NCBI GenBank assembly: GCA_017794825.1
Contig: CP051237.1
Location: 1,488,001 to 1,552,000, forward strand
DNA length: 64,000 nucleotides
Source: Pararhizobium sp.
GTDB lineage: Bacteria; Pseudomonadota; Alphaproteobacteria; Rhizobiales; Rhizobiaceae
Direction of reading: 5' to 3'
Of this stretch, positions 6,824 to 16,625 are shown in pieces. Positions within the stretch are counted from its first letter, which is position 1; each line of letters begins with the position of its first letter. Below the pieces are notes generated by a model. That model saw only the letters and a program-made list of their open reading frames with translations. It was not told where the DNA came from and did no database searches. A program made the position numbers and the translations under genes.

Positions 6824-9178
6824 GTGGACAAGGCGGACAAGCTCAAGCTGAGCGAAACCGATATCTGCGATTTGTACATTACGCCGGCAATCAAAACAGC
6901 AGGATGGGACCATCTCACGCAGATCAGGCGCGAAGTCACTCTGACACCCGGGCCAGTCATCGTCCGTGGCAATCTTTCATCCCGAAACAAGAAGAAGAAG
7001 AAATTTGCAGACTATGTTCTGTCGTGGAAACCTTCCCTTCCGGTTGCGGTGGTCGAAGCCAAAGAAAACAATTTTACGATTTCGCACGGACTACAGCAGG
7101 CTCTGGGTTACGCTGATATTTTGCAGGTGCCGAGCGCATTCAGTTCCAACGGTGATGGCTTTGCATCACACAACAAGACTGCCTCCGACGGAGAAGACAC
7201 AGAAACCGAGTTCATTCTCGATCGGTTTCCACCACCTGAAGAGCTATGGCGGCGCTATCGAGAGTATCACAACATCGATGATGATGAGGCGCCTCTCGCT
7301 GAGCAGTCATACTATTTGGATTCGGAAGGTAAGGAGCCGCGTTACTATCAGGTCGATGCGATCAATAGAGCGGTGGAAGCAATAGCCAAGGACCAGAGGC
7401 GTGTTCTCCTGGTCATGGCCACCGGCACCGGAAAAACCTACACCACATTCCAGATAATTTGGCGACTCTGGAAAGCGGGAGTGGCCAAGCACATCCTGTT
7501 TCTAGCGGATCGCAACATTCTGGTAGATCAGGCGCTGGTCAACGACTTCAAGCCTTTCGGCGCTGTTATGACCAAGGTGAGAAACCGACGCATTGACCCG
7601 GCATATGAAATTCATCTCGGTCTTTACCAGGCACTGACAGGTCCGGATGAGGAAGACAAGATTTTCAAGACCGTGTCCAGAGACTTCTTCGATCTCATCG
7701 TCGTCGACGAATGCCACCGCGGAAGTGCAGCCGACGATTCAGCCTGGCGCGAAATTCTGGAATATTTTGACAGCGCAATTCAGATCGGTCTGACTGCCAC
7801 CCCGAAGGAGACAGAATATGTTTCCAACATCACCTATTTCCTGGAACCCGTGTACACGTACACTCTCAAGCAGGGTATAGAAGACGGCTTTCTGGCACCC
7901 TACAAGGTCATCCGCATCGACATCGATCGCGATATCGAGGGCTGGATACCTCCACCGGGTATGGTCGACGACCTCGGCCAAGCGATAGAACAGCGCGAGT
8001 ACAATCAACGGGACATGGATCGTGTTCTGATCCTCAACCAACGTACAAAACTGGTCGCGAAACGCGTGATGGACTTTCTGCGTGCAACCGACCCAATGTC
8101 CAAGACAATCGTGTTTTGCGAGGACATCGACCACGCGGAACGCATGCGCAAGGCACTGGTGAATGCCGCTGGAGATCTTGCACGCGACAATTCCAAATAC
8201 GTCATGCGGATTACGGGTGACAGTACGGAAGGCAAGGCTGAACTGGATCGTTTCATTGATCCGGAAGAGCCCTATCCGGTGATCGCCACTACCTCTCAAC
8301 TGCTTACCACCGGCGTTGACGCAAAGACGTGCAAGCTCATCGTCATAGATCGTACAATCAATTCGATGACCATGTTCAAGCAGATCATAGGTCGTGGCAC
8401 ACGTATCGATGAAGACAACAACAAGTACTTTTTCACCATCATGGATTTCAAAAAGGCCACGATGCATTTTCGCGATCCAGATTTCGATGGCGAACCGGTG
8501 GTGATCTATGAACCCGATCCGGACGACGATCCCGTACCGCCTGATTCCGATGATGATGAAAATGACGGTTTTGGCGAAGACGGTAATGACTACGACCCGG
8601 GAACGATAAAAATTACGGTGAGCGGAGTCGACGCGCGCATCATTGCCGAGCGGATCGAATATGTCGGCTCGGACGGCCAGCTCATCACCGAGTCCTATCG
8701 CGAGTTTGCCCGAAATAGGATCAAGGCTGAATATCGTTCTCTGGATGAGTTTATCCGAAAGTGGCGTTCCCGCGATCGCAAGAAAGCCATCATCGACGAA
8801 CTTGAGGAGCACGGCATCATCCTGTCGAATCTCGCCGAGGAGGTAGGCAAGGATTTCGGTGATTTCGATCTTCTGAGTCACATCGCCTATGATCAGCTTC
8901 CCCTCACCCGCCGCGAACGCGCAGAAAAGGTCAAGAAGCGAAATTACTTTGCAAAATATGGGGACAAGGCGAGAGCCGTTCTCGAAGCTCTTCTGGACAA
9001 GTACGCGGATGAGGGTATCACCACCATAGAGGAGGCCAAGGTGCTTCGCCTGAGGCCCTTCACCGATATCGGCACGCCGGTTGAGATCATCAATGGTGTT
9101 TTCGGCGGCAGAGAAAAATACGATCAGGCTCTTGGCGAGCTTGAACAGCAGATTTACGAGCAGGTTTCCAGCGAATGA
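6824..9178 (+). CDS. hsdR: Type I restriction endonuclease subunit R (EcoEI-like)
   Basis: 784 residues from a GTG start. The N-terminal nuclease core shows the PD-(D/E)xK pattern (ADYVL with D63; VVEAK with E78 and K80). Motor motifs follow: Walker A MATGTGKT at 198–205, DECHRGS near 294, TATPKE, and IIGRGTRID in the second RecA lobe. An acidic linker (EPDPDDDPVPPDSDDDEND) leads to a C-terminal domain of the EcoEI R type. HsdR translocates DNA and cuts it at a distance when the complex meets an unmodified site. Its stop overlaps hsdM by 4 bp. The frame is intact and near the usual length for this short class, so the restriction subunit looks functional. Confidence 0.95.
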   Translation: MDKADKLKLSETDICDLYITPAIKTAGWDHLTQIRREVTLTPGPVIVRGNLSSRNKKKKKFADYVLSWKPSLPVAVVEAKENNFTISHGLQQALGYADILQVPSAFSSNGDGFASHNKTASDGEDTETEFILDRFPPPEELWRRYREYHNIDDDEAPLAEQSYYLDSEGKEPRYYQVDAINRAVEAIAKDQRRVLLVMATGTGKTYTTFQIIWRLWKAGVAKHILFLADRNILVDQALVNDFKPFGAVMTKVRNRRIDPAYEIHLGLYQALTGPDEEDKIFKTVSRDFFDLIVVDECHRGSAADDSAWREILEYFDSAIQIGLTATPKETEYVSNITYFLEPVYTYTLKQGIEDGFLAPYKVIRIDIDRDIEGWIPPPGMVDDLGQAIEQREYNQRDMDRVLILNQRTKLVAKRVMDFLRATDPMSKTIVFCEDIDHAERMRKALVNAAGDLARDNSKYVMRITGDSTEGKAELDRFIDPEEPYPVIATTSQLLTTGVDAKTCKLIVIDRTINSMTMFKQIIGRGTRIDEDNNKYFFTIMDFKKATMHFRDPDFDGEPVVIYEPDPDDDPVPPDSDDDENDGFGEDGNDYDPGTIKITVSGVDARIIAERIEYVGSDGQLITESYREFARNRIKAEYRSLDEFIRKWRSRDRKKAIIDELEEHGIILSNLAEEVGKDFGDFDLLSHIAYDQLPLTRRERAEKVKKRNYFAKYGDKARAVLEALLDKYADEGITTIEEAKVLRLRPFTDIGTPVEIINGVFGGREKYDQALGELEQQIYEQVSSE

Positions 9179-10647
9179 CAAATGTTTCGAGTGTCATCAA
9201 ATCCATCCAGGACATAATGCGAAAGGACGTTGGTGTCGATGGCGATGCCCAGCGCATCAGCCAGTTGGTCTGGATGTTTTTCCTCAAGATCGTCGATGAT
9301 CGCGAAGCTGAACTTGAGCTTATAGAAGATGATTTTCAGTCTCCTATTCCCGAGCATTTGCGATGGCGCAACTGGGCAGCAAACAGGGAAGGATTGACCG
9401 GCGACGGACTAATGGACTTCGTGAATCTTCAACTGTTTCCCAAGCTCAAGTCCGGACTGCCTGCTCAGGGAGAAACCGCCCGCCGAGCGCAAGTTATCCA
9501 TGACGTCTTTGAAGATGCCTACAATTACATGAAATCCGGCACATTGATGCGGCAGGTCATCAACAAGATCAACGAAATCGACTTCAACAACAGCGAAGAC
9601 CGCCACACGTTCGGAGCCATCTACGAAATGATTCTCAAGGATCTCCAGAGTGCCGGTAATGCAGGCGAGTTCTATACGCCACGGGCCGTGACGAAATTCA
9701 TCGTCGACCGGGTGGACCCGCAGTTGAACGAGATCGTATTCGACCCTGCCTGCGGCACCGGCGGATTTCTCTCGTGCGCAATCGATCACAAGCGGAGATT
9801 TGTAAACTCCCCCGAGGATGAAAAGATCCTTCAGCGCACGATCAGGGGTGTGGAGAAAAAGGCGCTGCCGCACATGCTGTGCATCACCAACATGATACTG
9901 CACGGCATCGATGTTCCAACCGGCATCAGACACGACAATATGCTTTCGAAGCCATATAAGGACTTTGGCGACAGGGATCGTGTGCATGTGATTACCACCA
10001 ACCCGCCCTTTGGTGGTGTGGAGGAGGACGGAATCGAAAATAATTTCCCGACCCATCTCCGAACCCGGGAAACCGCAGATCTATTCCTGGCGCTGATCAT
10101 GCGGCTCCTGCGCGTCAATGGTCGTGCCGGCGTTGTATTGCCGGACGGTTTCCTGTTCGGCGAGGGCGTGAAATCCAGGATCAAGCAGGATCTGCTCGAA
10201 ACATGCAATCTGCACACGATCGTCCGCCTGCCCGGCGGTGTTTTCAATCCCTATACAGGCATCAAAACCAACATTCTGTTTTTCACAAAGGGCCAGCCCA
10301 CGAAACACGTCTGGTTCTATGAGCAGCCCTATCCGGAAGGTATCAAGAACTACAACAAGGGCCGTCCGATGCAGTTCGACGAGTTCGCTCCGCTTCGCAA
10401 TTGGTGGAGCGAAGAAGCATCTGATTTCAGGGGCCGCCGCGAAACTGAACAAGCATGGAAGATCGGCGCCGAGGAGATTGCCAATTCAGGATACAATCTC
10501 GACCGCAAAAACCCGCATGTTCCCGAGAAGGAAAACCATGACCCTGAGAAGCTGCTTGCTTCCTACGCTACGAGCCAGCAAAAAGTGCAAGCACTGCGTG
10601 ATCAGCTGAAGGCCCTACTGTCCGAATCATTGGGCCGTGGACAATGA
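9175..10647 (+). CDS. hsdM: Type I restriction-modification DNA methyltransferase subunit M
   Basis: 490 residues. An N-terminal helical HsdM_N domain (SSVIKSIQDIMRKDVGVDGDAQRISQL...) is followed by the N6-adenine methyltransferase domain. Motif I (DPACGTGGF) lies near residue 190, and motif IV (NPPFGG), which flips and methylates adenine, near residue 275. Region GEFYTPRAV is a family hallmark. With HsdS it methylates host DNA at the recognition site, and it also forms the core of the restriction complex. Four-base overlaps on both sides tie it to hsdR and hsdS. It appears intact. Confidence 0.96.
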   Translation: MTNVSSVIKSIQDIMRKDVGVDGDAQRISQLVWMFFLKIVDDREAELELIEDDFQSPIPEHLRWRNWAANREGLTGDGLMDFVNLQLFPKLKSGLPAQGETARRAQVIHDVFEDAYNYMKSGTLMRQVINKINEIDFNNSEDRHTFGAIYEMILKDLQSAGNAGEFYTPRAVTKFIVDRVDPQLNEIVFDPACGTGGFLSCAIDHKRRFVNSPEDEKILQRTIRGVEKKALPHMLCITNMILHGIDVPTGIRHDNMLSKPYKDFGDRDRVHVITTNPPFGGVEEDGIENNFPTHLRTRETADLFLALIMRLLRVNGRAGVVLPDGFLFGEGVKSRIKQDLLETCNLHTIVRLPGGVFNPYTGIKTNILFFTKGQPTKHVWFYEQPYPEGIKNYNKGRPMQFDEFAPLRNWWSEEASDFRGRRETEQAWKIGAEEIANSGYNLDRKNPHVPEKENHDPEKLLASYATSQQKVQALRDQLKALLSESLGRGQ

Positions 10648-12380
10648 GCGAATCCGTGCGACTTTTTGTCGATCATCTTGATATCTGGAGCGGGGCGATC
10701 GAGCGGAAGAATGGAGCAGGATATGGCAATGGGGGCAAGCTATCCCTCTATGGGATAGAGAAACTTCGCAGTTTAATTCTGGACCAGGCTGTGCGTGGCA
10801 AGCTCGTGCCGCAAGACCCAATGGATGAGCCAGCATCGGAACTGTTGAAGAAGCTTGATAAGCAATGTGCGCAGCTGTCGATGCGCAAGTTTGTTTCCAG
10901 ATATGCTGAGAGAGGGGGACTCCCAGATGATGATCGTCTTTTTGAAGCTCCCAGCGGCTGGGAATGGGTAAATGTTGCAAAACTCGGCCACAATTGGGGG
11001 CAAGTCGAGCCAAAGTCAGATTTCACATATATCGATGTCGGCTCGATAGATCAGCGTGCCGGGAGGATTGTCGAACCGTCTATCTTAGAGGCAGGTGCCG
11101 CCCCATCTCGGGCACGTAAGATCGTCAAATCGGGCACGGTTATCTACTCTACAGTACGCCCTTACCTGCTAAACATTGCGATCGTTGACGATGATTTTGA
11201 TCCAAATCCGATCGCGAGCACGGCCTTTGCAATCGTTCACCCATTTGACGGAGTGGATGCAAGATATATTTACAGGGTCTTTCGGTCACCATTCTTCATG
11301 AAGTACGTCGAAGACTGTCAAACAGGAATCGCCTATCCGGCAATCAACGACAAACAGTTCTTCGGAGCACCATTTCCCCTCCCGCCCTTTGCTGAACAGA
11401 AGCGAATTGTGACAAAGGTGGATGAGCTGATGGCGCTATGCGATGCGTTGGAAAAGGAAACGCGCGAGGCGATAACGGCTCATGAAAAACTCGTGCGCGA
11501 GTTGCTCGCTACACTCGTAAACAGTCAGAATACGGACGACCTTGCCGAGAACTGGTCCCGCATCGAGGTTCACTTTGACACCCTATTCGCCTCTGAAGAG
11601 AGCATCGATGCTTTACGACAAACGATACTCGAACTGGCTGTGCGGGGAAAGTTAGTGCCACAACTTGCTAACGACGAACCCGCAGAAGTTATGCTGAAAC
11701 TAGCAGATAAGGCAGTTCTGAAAAGAAATTCGAAACGCAAGCTTCACCCCCCGGTGCCTGAAAGAGATCAACCATTCGAACTGCCATCAAGTTGGCGTTG
11801 GGTGCGATTTGATAACTTGATCCAACCGGAATTTCCTATCGCCTACGGTGTACTTGTACCTGGAGATAACCAACCTGGAGGCGTACCGTTTGTTCGGATT
11901 GCGGATCTTTCAATAAATGATCCACCAACATTACCTGATAAAGCCATCAAGCCGAGCATCGATGCCAAATACGAGAGGACTCGCCTAAAAGGTGGCGAAA
12001 TATTGATGGGCGTAGTGGGGAGCATTGGAAAATTAGGTGTAGCGCCAGATACTTGGGCAGGCGCTAATATAGCTCGGGCTATTTGCAGAATTGTACCTTC
12101 CGAAATCATCAATCGAAAATATGTTCTGTGGCTGCTTCAGAGCCGCTTCATGCAGGACAATTTTACGGAGGATACCAGAACACTGGCTCAACCGACGCTT
12201 AACCTCAAGCTGATTAGATTGGCTCCTACGCCAGTACCTCCATATGCTGAACAGCAACGCATTGTCGCCAAGGTCGATGAACTTATGGCTCAGTGCGATG
12301 CCTTAACAGAGCGCTTGATGCAGACAGTAGAAGTCCAAAAAAAACTGGCGGATACCGTTACCGAAGTGGCAGAACTCTGA
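10644..12380 (+). CDS. hsdS: Type I restriction-modification specificity subunit S
   Basis: 578 residues with the duplicated HsdS layout: two target-recognition domains, each beginning near a PSGWEWV / PSSWRWV block, separated by paired helical spacers. The conserved repeats are clear: ILDQAVRGKLVPQ near residue 48 against ILELAVRGKLVPQ near 330, and PPFAEQKRIVTKVDELMA against PPYAEQQRIVAKVDELMA. Each half binds one part of a bipartite DNA target. The two recognition domains differ strongly, so the target is probably asymmetric; the sequence cannot be predicted by eye. The stop overlaps the next gene's ATG by one base (TGATG). Confidence 0.93.
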   Translation: MSESVRLFVDHLDIWSGAIERKNGAGYGNGGKLSLYGIEKLRSLILDQAVRGKLVPQDPMDEPASELLKKLDKQCAQLSMRKFVSRYAERGGLPDDDRLFEAPSGWEWVNVAKLGHNWGQVEPKSDFTYIDVGSIDQRAGRIVEPSILEAGAAPSRARKIVKSGTVIYSTVRPYLLNIAIVDDDFDPNPIASTAFAIVHPFDGVDARYIYRVFRSPFFMKYVEDCQTGIAYPAINDKQFFGAPFPLPPFAEQKRIVTKVDELMALCDALEKETREAITAHEKLVRELLATLVNSQNTDDLAENWSRIEVHFDTLFASEESIDALRQTILELAVRGKLVPQLANDEPAEVMLKLADKAVLKRNSKRKLHPPVPERDQPFELPSSWRWVRFDNLIQPEFPIAYGVLVPGDNQPGGVPFVRIADLSINDPPTLPDKAIKPSIDAKYERTRLKGGEILMGVVGSIGKLGVAPDTWAGANIARAICRIVPSEIINRKYVLWLLQSRFMQDNFTEDTRTLAQPTLNLKLIRLAPTPVPPYAEQQRIVAKVDELMAQCDALTERLMQTVEVQKKLADTVTEVAEL

Positions 12381-14233
12381 TGCGTCTTCGTTCCGTCTCA
12401 ATAAAACGCTACAAGAACCTCTGTGACTTCTCTCTCGATTTCAAGGGTGAGGAATTTATCGACATCTTCGTTGGCAAGAATGGTTCAGGGAAATCCAACT
12501 TCCTTGAAGCCCTGATTGAAATATTCGACCATCTTTATACCTTCAGTGCGGGTAAAGTTGGACCGGGCTTTAACTACTCAATCAGCTGGGACATCGCCGG
12601 GAAACAGACTGAACTGATATGGCGCGATGGCCAACTTTCCATCAATGGCAAAACTCGCAAACATATTGGCAATACAACGCTGCCCGCTAACATCATTGTT
12701 TACTATTCCGGACAGAACGGCACCGTATCTGACCTAATCCGCCGCTATCGCGAAAGCTATCGTCGCACAGTGCGAAAGGCAAACGTCGCCGACATGCCTC
12801 GCTTTATTGGCATCGGCCCTGACTACAAGGCGATGCTGCTTGCTCTAATGCTTATGATGCCGGAAGAAACACGTGCACGGCAGTTTCTTTGCGCCAAGCT
12901 TGGAATCGAGGGTACCGGCGGAACCACATGGCTGAAGCTGCGACGCCCAGGCAAGGGAATTGTCCATCAACGCGATGCCTTCGACCCATTTGACGATGGT
13001 CAGCTCTTCTGGGGTGTCAAAGGTGTTGCCCGCCTGTTTCTTGACCGCCTCATGGAATGCATCGTTGGCGACTTCACCCCCGGCTCGCTATATGCCCGAG
13101 ATACTGATACGTACCGTCTGGAAATCGATGTCACGAAATTCCGAGAAACTTTCGCGGATACATCACCGGATGAAGTTTTCTGCCAGTTCAACGCGTTGCG
13201 CGCTCTTGGTATGATCGAGGATGTATCGATTCCTGTGCGTCTCGGCGCAAATGTCGAGGTCACCTCCCGCGCCTTCAGTGATGGGCAATTCCAGTCAATT
13301 TACCTGTTCGCGATTTCGGAGCTCTTCAAAAACCGTGAATGCCTGACGCTGCTAGACGAACCTGACTCCTTTCTGCACCCGGAATGGCAGTACGATTTTC
13401 TCAATCAGGTGCTCCAGATTTCCGAAGAAGCAGCTAAAACCAACCACTTCCTTATGAGCAGCCACAGCGCCTCGACGATTGCCGCGAAGGTTCAGACTCG
13501 CTTGCGATTGTTTGAAATGAACGGTCAAACAGTGGCGCCTACTCAAAAGGAAAAGTCTGAGATCATCGACTCCCTTTCAGCTGGACTGATCAGTTTTACT
13601 GAGCAGGAAGCGCAACTCAATATCGAACAGGTTGTCGGTGCATCGGAGAAACCGGTACTCTTCACGGAAGGCGTTTCCGATGTCGCAATTCTAGAAATGG
13701 CGTGGAAGAAACTTTATCCTGTAAGGCCCCGGCGTTTCGATCTGGTTCAGGCATTTGATTGTGGCTTCCTTCGTAAGCTGCTCAGACGACAAGAACTCTA
13801 TCAAAATAACGTCGGACGGAAGTTTTTCGGGCTGTTTGATTTTGATGCTGGGTATGACGAGTGGGCGGCTATTGGAAACCAACAAAACCGATCGCTGCGT
13901 GACGGTTTGGTTTGCAAGCATCAAGCCTATGATGGTTACGGTATCCTACTTCCCATCCCAGACGGATTGTCGGTTCGAAACCAGGTTTGGAACCCGAACA
14001 CAAACTCGACCTATGGCGGCCAGTCGCGGTTAACAATTGAACTTCTTTTCAAAGACGTTCCCGGATTTGAAGGTTTTTTTACTGTTGATCCCAAAAGCCC
14101 GGCGGGTTGGTACCGTTTCGTAGGTAACAAGGTTCGTTTTGCTGAAGAGACCGTACCTACACTCGATTCAGTGCATTTCGAATGCTTTCGACCGCTTTTT
14201 GAATTTGTCGAACAGACGATTGGAGCTCCCTGA
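12380..14233 (+). CDS. OLD-family-like protein: ABC-type ATPase with C-terminal TOPRIM domain
   Basis: 617 residues. Walker A GKNGSGKSN is at residues 33–41. A signature-like SDGQFQSIYLF, Walker B LTLLDEPDSFLHPEWQ and a SSHSAS H-loop follow. After about residue 420 comes a TOPRIM-type nuclease core: FTEGVSDVAIL supplies the E-G-x-x-D motif and FGLFDFDAGYDEW the DxD. This ATPase-plus-TOPRIM order is that of OLD nucleases, as in GajA of Gabija. No UvrD-like helicase follows; an HNH gene does, starting on the last base of this gene. The start at 12380 overlaps the hsdS stop; an earlier in-frame start would lie deep inside hsdS. A phage-defence role is inferred from fold and location. Confidence 0.82.
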   Translation: MRLRSVSIKRYKNLCDFSLDFKGEEFIDIFVGKNGSGKSNFLEALIEIFDHLYTFSAGKVGPGFNYSISWDIAGKQTELIWRDGQLSINGKTRKHIGNTTLPANIIVYYSGQNGTVSDLIRRYRESYRRTVRKANVADMPRFIGIGPDYKAMLLALMLMMPEETRARQFLCAKLGIEGTGGTTWLKLRRPGKGIVHQRDAFDPFDDGQLFWGVKGVARLFLDRLMECIVGDFTPGSLYARDTDTYRLEIDVTKFRETFADTSPDEVFCQFNALRALGMIEDVSIPVRLGANVEVTSRAFSDGQFQSIYLFAISELFKNRECLTLLDEPDSFLHPEWQYDFLNQVLQISEEAAKTNHFLMSSHSASTIAAKVQTRLRLFEMNGQTVAPTQKEKSEIIDSLSAGLISFTEQEAQLNIEQVVGASEKPVLFTEGVSDVAILEMAWKKLYPVRPRRFDLVQAFDCGFLRKLLRRQELYQNNVGRKFFGLFDFDAGYDEWAAIGNQQNRSLRDGLVCKHQAYDGYGILLPIPDGLSVRNQVWNPNTNSTYGGQSRLTIELLFKDVPGFEGFFTVDPKSPAGWYRFVGNKVRFAEETVPTLDSVHFECFRPLFEFVEQTIGAP

Positions 14234-15603
14234 TGGCGGTTTCGGTTTTAGAAACAATCGGGAAAACGGTCGATTTCGAGAAGCTGGATATTCTCGAACA
14301 GAATATTCGAAAGAATGATGCGCTATCTGCCGATGTGGAGAGTGCTTTGCGGGGGCAGTACGCCTCTCTGGGGCGCGAGCTGGTTGCCTCCCGGACCAAT
14401 CTGGACATGGACGATCTATCAGACGCCGAAGAAAAGATAGTCGAGGCGGTTGCACGATATGTCGGATTGCAGAAGCGAGAAGGAAAGACGGCCAATCGAA
14501 CATTTCGAATGATCGCCAATCGCGGTCTTATTGAAGCGGCAGAAATTTCTGTGATGAAGAGTAAGCCTACCCAGGGCTTTGAGGTTCTCGAGGAGGCCGA
14601 CCTGGAAGAACTCTCCTTCGAGCAAATCATTGTCGATCACCCGGATGATTTTTCTCCCCGAGCACTTTGGTATGCCCGCAAGACACTCGGCATTCCCAAC
14701 GACAGTGAAAAACCACCTGCCTCCGACAAGCTTATTACGCAAATCAGAACCGAGGAGCTGATCAATTGGTTGAAAGAAAGGGCCATTAGCGGAGAGGGGA
14801 ATCTCACAGGCTATACCAATATTGATGTGGGACAGGTTTTGGGTTTCAGCGATCTCACGCAGTACGGGCGTGTACTCGGCAATATCACATCACGTATCGA
14901 TTTTGCTTGCTACCGATGTGGACTTCCACCACTTGGCCTCGTCGCAGAAACACCATTTGCAAATGCATGGCTACAGCAGGATCGGAGCTGGGCGTTTCCT
15001 GTATCGGAGATGGCAACGGCAGCGCAGGGAAGACGCTGGTCTGAAACCGAGCTGGATCAGGTCCTAGCGGCCTCCAGGGAACTGCCTGGCACTGCAAGCA
15101 TTCCGTGGAAGAAAGAAATCAGGGAGCATGAGCGATCGGTCCGTGATTGGGCATTCGGTCTGACGGCAAGCGAAAACGGTACACCACCGGCGCCAACAGA
15201 TGTTTCAGATGAAATCGCAAATATTGCGAAGCTGGAGCGCAAAGCACTTAGAGAAACACCGAAAGAAAAGTTGAAGATTAGCCGCTCTATTGAACGTGGA
15301 CCAATTGGACAAGCCGTTAAAAAAGCCAACGGATACAAGTGTCAGATTTGCGAGGCGCTTGGCAAAGAGCCCCATTCCTTTCTCAAGACGAATGGCGTGC
15401 CCTATGTGGAAGCCCATCATGTCACGCCGGTGTCCGAAATGCAGATTGGATCGCTCGCGGCATCGAACATCATGACAGTATGCGCCAACCATCATCGGCA
15501 GCTGCATTACGGCGATGTGTCGGTCGAGATCTGCGATAAGACATTTGAGATCACAATCGACGATCATCCCATTTCTGTGGAACGTTTCTCGTTTCTGCAG
15601 TAG
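14233..15603 (+). CDS. HNH endonuclease domain protein with large N-terminal region
   Basis: 456 residues. The C-terminal ~110 form a zinc-type HNH nuclease: CQIC at residues 370–373, VEAHHVTPVS with the catalytic His near 395, and CANHHRQLHYG near 418. The first ~330 residues contain no motif I recognise; they are helical early, then include a block (GRVLGNITSRIDFACYRCGLPPLGL) that looks like a separate fold. The gene starts on the last base of the OLD-like gene, so the two products are probably made together. ATPase plus HNH pairs are known in Septu (PtuA/PtuB), but there the ATPase lacks a TOPRIM domain and PtuB is much shorter. Confidence 0.85.
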   Translation: MAVSVLETIGKTVDFEKLDILEQNIRKNDALSADVESALRGQYASLGRELVASRTNLDMDDLSDAEEKIVEAVARYVGLQKREGKTANRTFRMIANRGLIEAAEISVMKSKPTQGFEVLEEADLEELSFEQIIVDHPDDFSPRALWYARKTLGIPNDSEKPPASDKLITQIRTEELINWLKERAISGEGNLTGYTNIDVGQVLGFSDLTQYGRVLGNITSRIDFACYRCGLPPLGLVAETPFANAWLQQDRSWAFPVSEMATAAQGRRWSETELDQVLAASRELPGTASIPWKKEIREHERSVRDWAFGLTASENGTPPAPTDVSDEIANIAKLERKALRETPKEKLKISRSIERGPIGQAVKKANGYKCQICEALGKEPHSFLKTNGVPYVEAHHVTPVSEMQIGSLAASNIMTVCANHHRQLHYGDVSVEICDKTFEITIDDHPISVERFSFLQ

Positions 15604-15648
15604 CGCGCCGATTTGCAATCTGAGGAAAACAAGATCGCAGACGTGGTT

Positions 15649-15680
15649 ACTATGTGGTTACTTTTTTATAACCCCATAGT
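15649..15680. terminator. Stem-loop after the defence operon
   Basis: ACTATGTGGTTA pairs with TAACCCCATAGT (one mismatch) across an 8-base T-rich loop. It follows the HNH stop by about 45 bp and precedes the 3' end of the tRNA gene on the opposite strand. It may terminate the operon, although the T-run is in the loop rather than after the stem. An overlapping direct repeat GTGGTTAC (15643 and 15654) could instead mark integrase arm sites. Confidence 0.4.
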
Positions 15681-15709
15681 TCAAAAATCATCTAAACTAT
15701 TGAAATAAT

Positions 15710-15786
<77 letters not shown>

Positions 15787-16061
15787 GCGAGGGCCGCTTC
15801 GGCTTCACGGTGCATAAACGAAGTCGTTCCGCTCCGCAATGTCAAAATGGATTCGGGATTCGACAGCACAATCCAACAGGAGCGCAAATCAATGAACCAC
15901 GCTTGTCCCCATCCGGCTTTCGAGGCCGAGGCGGGTCCCGCTTCTCCCGAACCGGTTCCGGGTCGACCGCACGAATAGCAACGGACAGGCGGCGTCAACC
16001 GGTTTTGCACGCAGTGGACAAGAACCAGAAAGAGTGGCAGAGAATTGCGTCCCCAACATAT

Positions 16062-16625
16062 ATGTGGATCGGTTTCATGAAAGGCGGATCGTCCGGATCG
16101 ATATCCGATAGCGCCAATGGCGAGGCCAGCGGCAATGCGAATCCGGTGGACCACATACGACTGACGCCAGACCTGATCGCGCTTGCTCAAGGCGGCGCCT
16201 GCGTCATTCTGGGCGCGCGCGAGGCGGACGGGCGGCCCGTCGTCGGCATCGGGGTGGGCGCTCGCGTCGACGCGGAGAGCAGGATTCGGGTCTTCCTGGA
16301 CCGGCGGCCCAACGAGCGCCTGTTGGCCGCGATCGAGTCCGGGAGCGGCGTCGCCGTCACCTTCACCCGCGCGGTCGATCACGCTTCCTTCCAGGTAAAG
16401 GCCGAATCCGCGAAGACCGCGAGGGCCGACCCGAACGATTTTCCCGAAGTTGGACGGCAATGCGTCGTCGCCCGCGATGAACTCAATGAGCTGGGCCTGC
16501 CGCCGCAAGTCGCGGCGGCTTTCGGCTCTTTCAACCCGACCTCCGTCGTCGTGGTTGAGTTGACGCCCGCCGCGGCGTTCATGCAGACGCCTGGTCCGGG
16601 CGCCGGGAGCCCGGTGCGAACATGA
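16062..16625 (+). CDS. PNPOx-like (pyridoxamine 5'-phosphate oxidase fold) protein
   Basis: 187 residues from ATG 16062, or 182 from ATG 16077; neither has a strong ribosome binding site. The stretch LAQGGACVILGAREADGRPVVGIGVGARVD...RIRVFLDRRPNERLLAAI is the split-barrel pattern of flavin-binding PNPOx-like proteins that often pair with GAF regulators. No catalytic residues typical of true PdxH are recognisable. The stop overlaps the following gene by 4 bp, and that gene starts with a second PNPOx-like domain, so the two probably act together, perhaps as a flavin- or heme-binding sensor pair. Confidence 0.7.
   Translation: MWIGFMKGGSSGSISDSANGEASGNANPVDHIRLTPDLIALAQGGACVILGAREADGRPVVGIGVGARVDAESRIRVFLDRRPNERLLAAIESGSGVAVTFTRAVDHASFQVKAESAKTARADPNDFPEVGRQCVVARDELNELGLPPQVAAAFGSFNPTSVVVVELTPAAAFMQTPGPGAGSPVRT

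Noticed and set aside
7739..9181. 480-codon open frame antisense to hsdR
   Set aside because: It is the complement of a clearly conserved helicase/nuclease; the translation has no motif.
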